Positions 62,474 through 64,000 of a stretch of DNA of 64,000 nucleotides are shown in pieces. The translations under genes were made by a program, and so were the position numbers. The notes under the pieces were generated by a model. That model made no database searches. It saw only the letters and a list, made by a program, of their open reading frames with translations, and had not been told where the DNA came from. Every line of letters starts with the position of its first letter. Within the stretch, counting starts at the first letter, position 1. Source of the DNA: Caulobacter sp. 602-1 (GTDB taxonomy: Bacteria > Pseudomonadota > Alphaproteobacteria > Caulobacterales > Caulobacteraceae); contig NZ_RRYI01000004.1 in the NCBI RefSeq assembly GCF_003931565.1, forward strand, positions 372,001-436,000, in the 5' to 3' direction.

Positions 62474-62549
62474 AAGGGTGCTCCGTCGGTTCAGGCCGGG
62501 CGTCGGCCCGGTTTCTGAAACCTGGGCCGGCGGAGCGCGGATCGGTATT

Positions 62550-62578
62550 GGACCTTGGTGTCGCCGACACCTTCGTCT
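62550..62578 (-). promoter_or_regulatory. Type-B double operator, MBL-SDR-crotonase run
   Basis: Cores GGACCTTGGTGT (62550) and ACACCTTCGTCT (62567), 17 bp apart, the nearer one 76 bp before the start at 62473. Probably controls the minus-strand run down to 57479. Confidence 0.65.
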
Positions 62579-62683
62579 TGCTCGCCGCTTCCGCCAGAGC
62601 GACGCGCGGGCGGTCGGCCGCGAAATGACCAACGTCATGCGCGCGCCAGCAGGCCTTCAAACAATGGCTTGGGGGCTTGGGGC

Positions 62684-63751
62684 CTAGGACGGGCGCCGGG
62701 CCAGCTCGAGTTCGCGCTCGAGGGCGGCCATCAGCGCCGCAGCCGGCAGGGCGCGCGCTAGCGGGGCGCCCTGGCCGGCCCATTGCGCACCGTATCGGCC
62801 GTCGCCCCGAGCCCGCGCGGCCGCCGCCAGCGCTTTGCCGGCGTCGTAGGCGATCGGATAGTCGGGGCGCGGCGTCGCCTGGAGGGTTTCCGAAAGCGCC
62901 GTGAAGGCGTTGGGCAGGCACCGGGCCGGACGCCCCGAGATCAGGTCGGTCATTTCGGTCGCGACGGCCCCGGGGCCCATCAAGGCGTCCCGGTGATAGC
63001 TGTCGGCGCTGGACTCCGGGCAGGCCACGAATGCGGTTCCGAGCTGAGCGGCCTGTGCCCCAAGAGCCAGGACGCCGGCCACGGCGGCTCCGTCCATGAG
63101 CCCCCCAGCGGCGATGATCGGGACCGGAACCTGCTTGACCAGCAACCGCGTCAGGACTGCCACGCCCAGCCGCCCATCCGGCGCGCCGGGCTCGAAGACG
63201 CCCCGATGGCCGCCCGCTTCCCATCCCTGGGCGACAACGGCGTCGACGCCGGCGGCGACCGACGCCTGGGCCTCGGCCAGTGATGTGGCGGTGGCGAGCA
63301 GGAGAGCGCCGGTCGATTTCAGACGCGCGATCGCCGCCGCGGGCGGCAGGCCGAAATGGAAGCTGACCACCGGTGGCCGGGTTTCCTCGAGCATGGCCAG
63401 CATCTCCGCATCGGCGGCGAAGCTCGTGTAGATCTCGCTGATGGCGGCTGGTGGGGCGGCGCCGAAGCTTGCGAAGGTGGGCGCAAGCGCCGCCAGCCAG
63501 CCCGCGTTCAGGGTCGGATCGCTCCGCGCCGGTCGATGGCAGAAGAGATTGACATTGAACGGGCCGTTCGTGCCGCGGCGCACCGCCGCGATCATCTCGC
63601 GGCCCGCCGCCGCATCGACCGCGCCGAGCGCGATGGAGCCAAGGCCGCCGGCCTCGGTGACCGCCGCGGCCAGTTGCGGCGTCGACGTGCCCGCCATCGG
63701 CGCCTGGATGATCGGCAGCCTGACGCCGAGCCGCGAGAGGAGCCCGCTCAT
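62684..63751 (-). CDS. Nitronate monooxygenase (2-nitropropane dioxygenase-like)
   Basis: 355 residues, FMN-dependent TIM barrel. IIQAPMAGTSTPQLAAAVTE at the start, VVAQGWEAGGHRGVF (catalytic His), IIAAGGLMDGAAVAGVLALG and AAQLGTAFVACPES in order. Detoxifies nitronates such as propionate-3-nitronate. The ATG overlaps the upstream kinase-like gene by 4 bp, giving an operon that continues beyond the window. Confidence 0.92.
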   Translation of the reverse strand: MSGLLSRLGVRLPIIQAPMAGTSTPQLAAAVTEAGGLGSIALGAVDAAAGREMIAAVRRGTNGPFNVNLFCHRPARSDPTLNAGWLAALAPTFASFGAAPPAAISEIYTSFAADAEMLAMLEETRPPVVSFHFGLPPAAAIARLKSTGALLLATATSLAEAQASVAAGVDAVVAQGWEAGGHRGVFEPGAPDGRLGVAVLTRLLVKQVPVPIIAAGGLMDGAAVAGVLALGAQAAQLGTAFVACPESSADSYHRDALMGPGAVATEMTDLISGRPARCLPNAFTALSETLQATPRPDYPIAYDAGKALAAAARARGDGRYGAQWAGQGAPLARALPAAALMAALERELELARRPS

Positions 63752-64000
63752 GCGCCCGCCTCCGCCGGAATACGTAGGCACGCTAAGCAGCCGGGCTCTC
63801 CGGTGCGCCATTCCACCGTTCCCCCCAACTCGCCGGCCAGGGCCTGGACCAGGGCCGTGCCCCGGCCGGGCGCGCGACGCGCGGGGACGGCGCCGTCGTC
63901 GTTGACCAGGCAGATCACGTCGCCGCAGGACCGCATGACCTGCACCCAAATGACGCCGCCGCGCCCCTGGAGGCCATGGCGCGCGGCGTTGCGGATCAGT
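63748..64000 (-). CDS. Histidine kinase C-terminal ATPase domain (partial)
   Basis: About 84 residues are visible; the gene begins outside the window. LIRNAARHGLQGRGGVIWVQ is an N box of the HWE/HisKA_2 type, with LVNDDGAVPARRAPGRGTAL (G1/G2 region) and C-terminal EWRTGEPGCLACLRIP. The frame is open to the window edge. Translationally coupled to the nitronate monooxygenase. Confidence 0.75.
   Translation of the reverse strand, partial: LIRNAARHGLQGRGGVIWVQVMRSCGDVICLVNDDGAVPARRAPGRGTALVQALAGELGGTVEWRTGEPGCLACLRIPAEAGA

Noticed and set aside
61310..62518. 402-codon plus-strand frame
   Set aside because: Antisense to the exported MBL-fold gene, whose HxHxDH and signal peptide are clear.

Overview
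The window is a high-GC (roughly two-thirds G+C) piece of an alphaproteobacterial genome. Gene families and codon use fit Caulobacteraceae (Caulobacter or Phenylobacterium): FecI/FecR/TonB signalling, many NAD(P)-dependent oxidoreductases and FixJ/NarL regulators. The genus is an inference; no rRNA or tRNA gene was found to test it.

Region 1 (1-9240) is the downstream half of a P-type conjugation operon, trbB-C-D-E-J-(trbK-like)-L-F-G-I, ending in a DUF2274 gene. Neighbouring reading frames overlap or nearly touch. This gene order is typical of Tn4371-like integrative conjugative elements; the coupling protein and relaxase would lie left of the window. A convergent nuclease gene follows.

Region 2 (9.4-35.7 kb) is a dense set of small redox, detoxification and regulatory units: quinone oxidoreductase, alpha/beta hydrolases, two TMEM175-type channels, three paralogous NmrA-like NAD(P)-binding proteins, an AhpD-like protein, a GST, a metallo-beta-lactamase-fold enzyme, SDRs and ETF-ubiquinone oxidoreductase. 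Regulators are two LysR, one AraC, an Rrf2-FixJ-REC cluster and a PAS histidine kinase. Several promoter regions carry an 18-bp element close to CCTATACCNGCGCATAGG, mostly 70-115 bp before the start codon.

Region 3 (35.7-48.2 kb) holds a propeller-type hybrid-sensor/NarL pair, a TonB receptor with an STN signalling domain convergent with a FecI-FecR-FixJ gene set, a VioB-like ferritin-fold protein, and a MocR-type regulator that has lost its PLP lysine.

Region 4 (48.6-64 kb) starts with a large tyrosine-recombinase-like protein, suggesting a second mobile segment, followed by another oxidative/electrophile-defence set: antibiotic monooxygenase-like, DUF1330, cupin, DsbA/FrnE-like, DJ-1/PfpI-like, FMN reductase with a co-transcribed AraC regulator, and a six-gene minus-strand run (MBL, SDR, crotonase, hydrolase, MFS). 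Four promoters here share a related operator, present as two copies 17 or 24 bp apart. The two operator families and the two short AraC proteins, each gene sitting behind its own operator type, suggest a pair of paralogous regulons; this is the most interesting hypothesis in the window.
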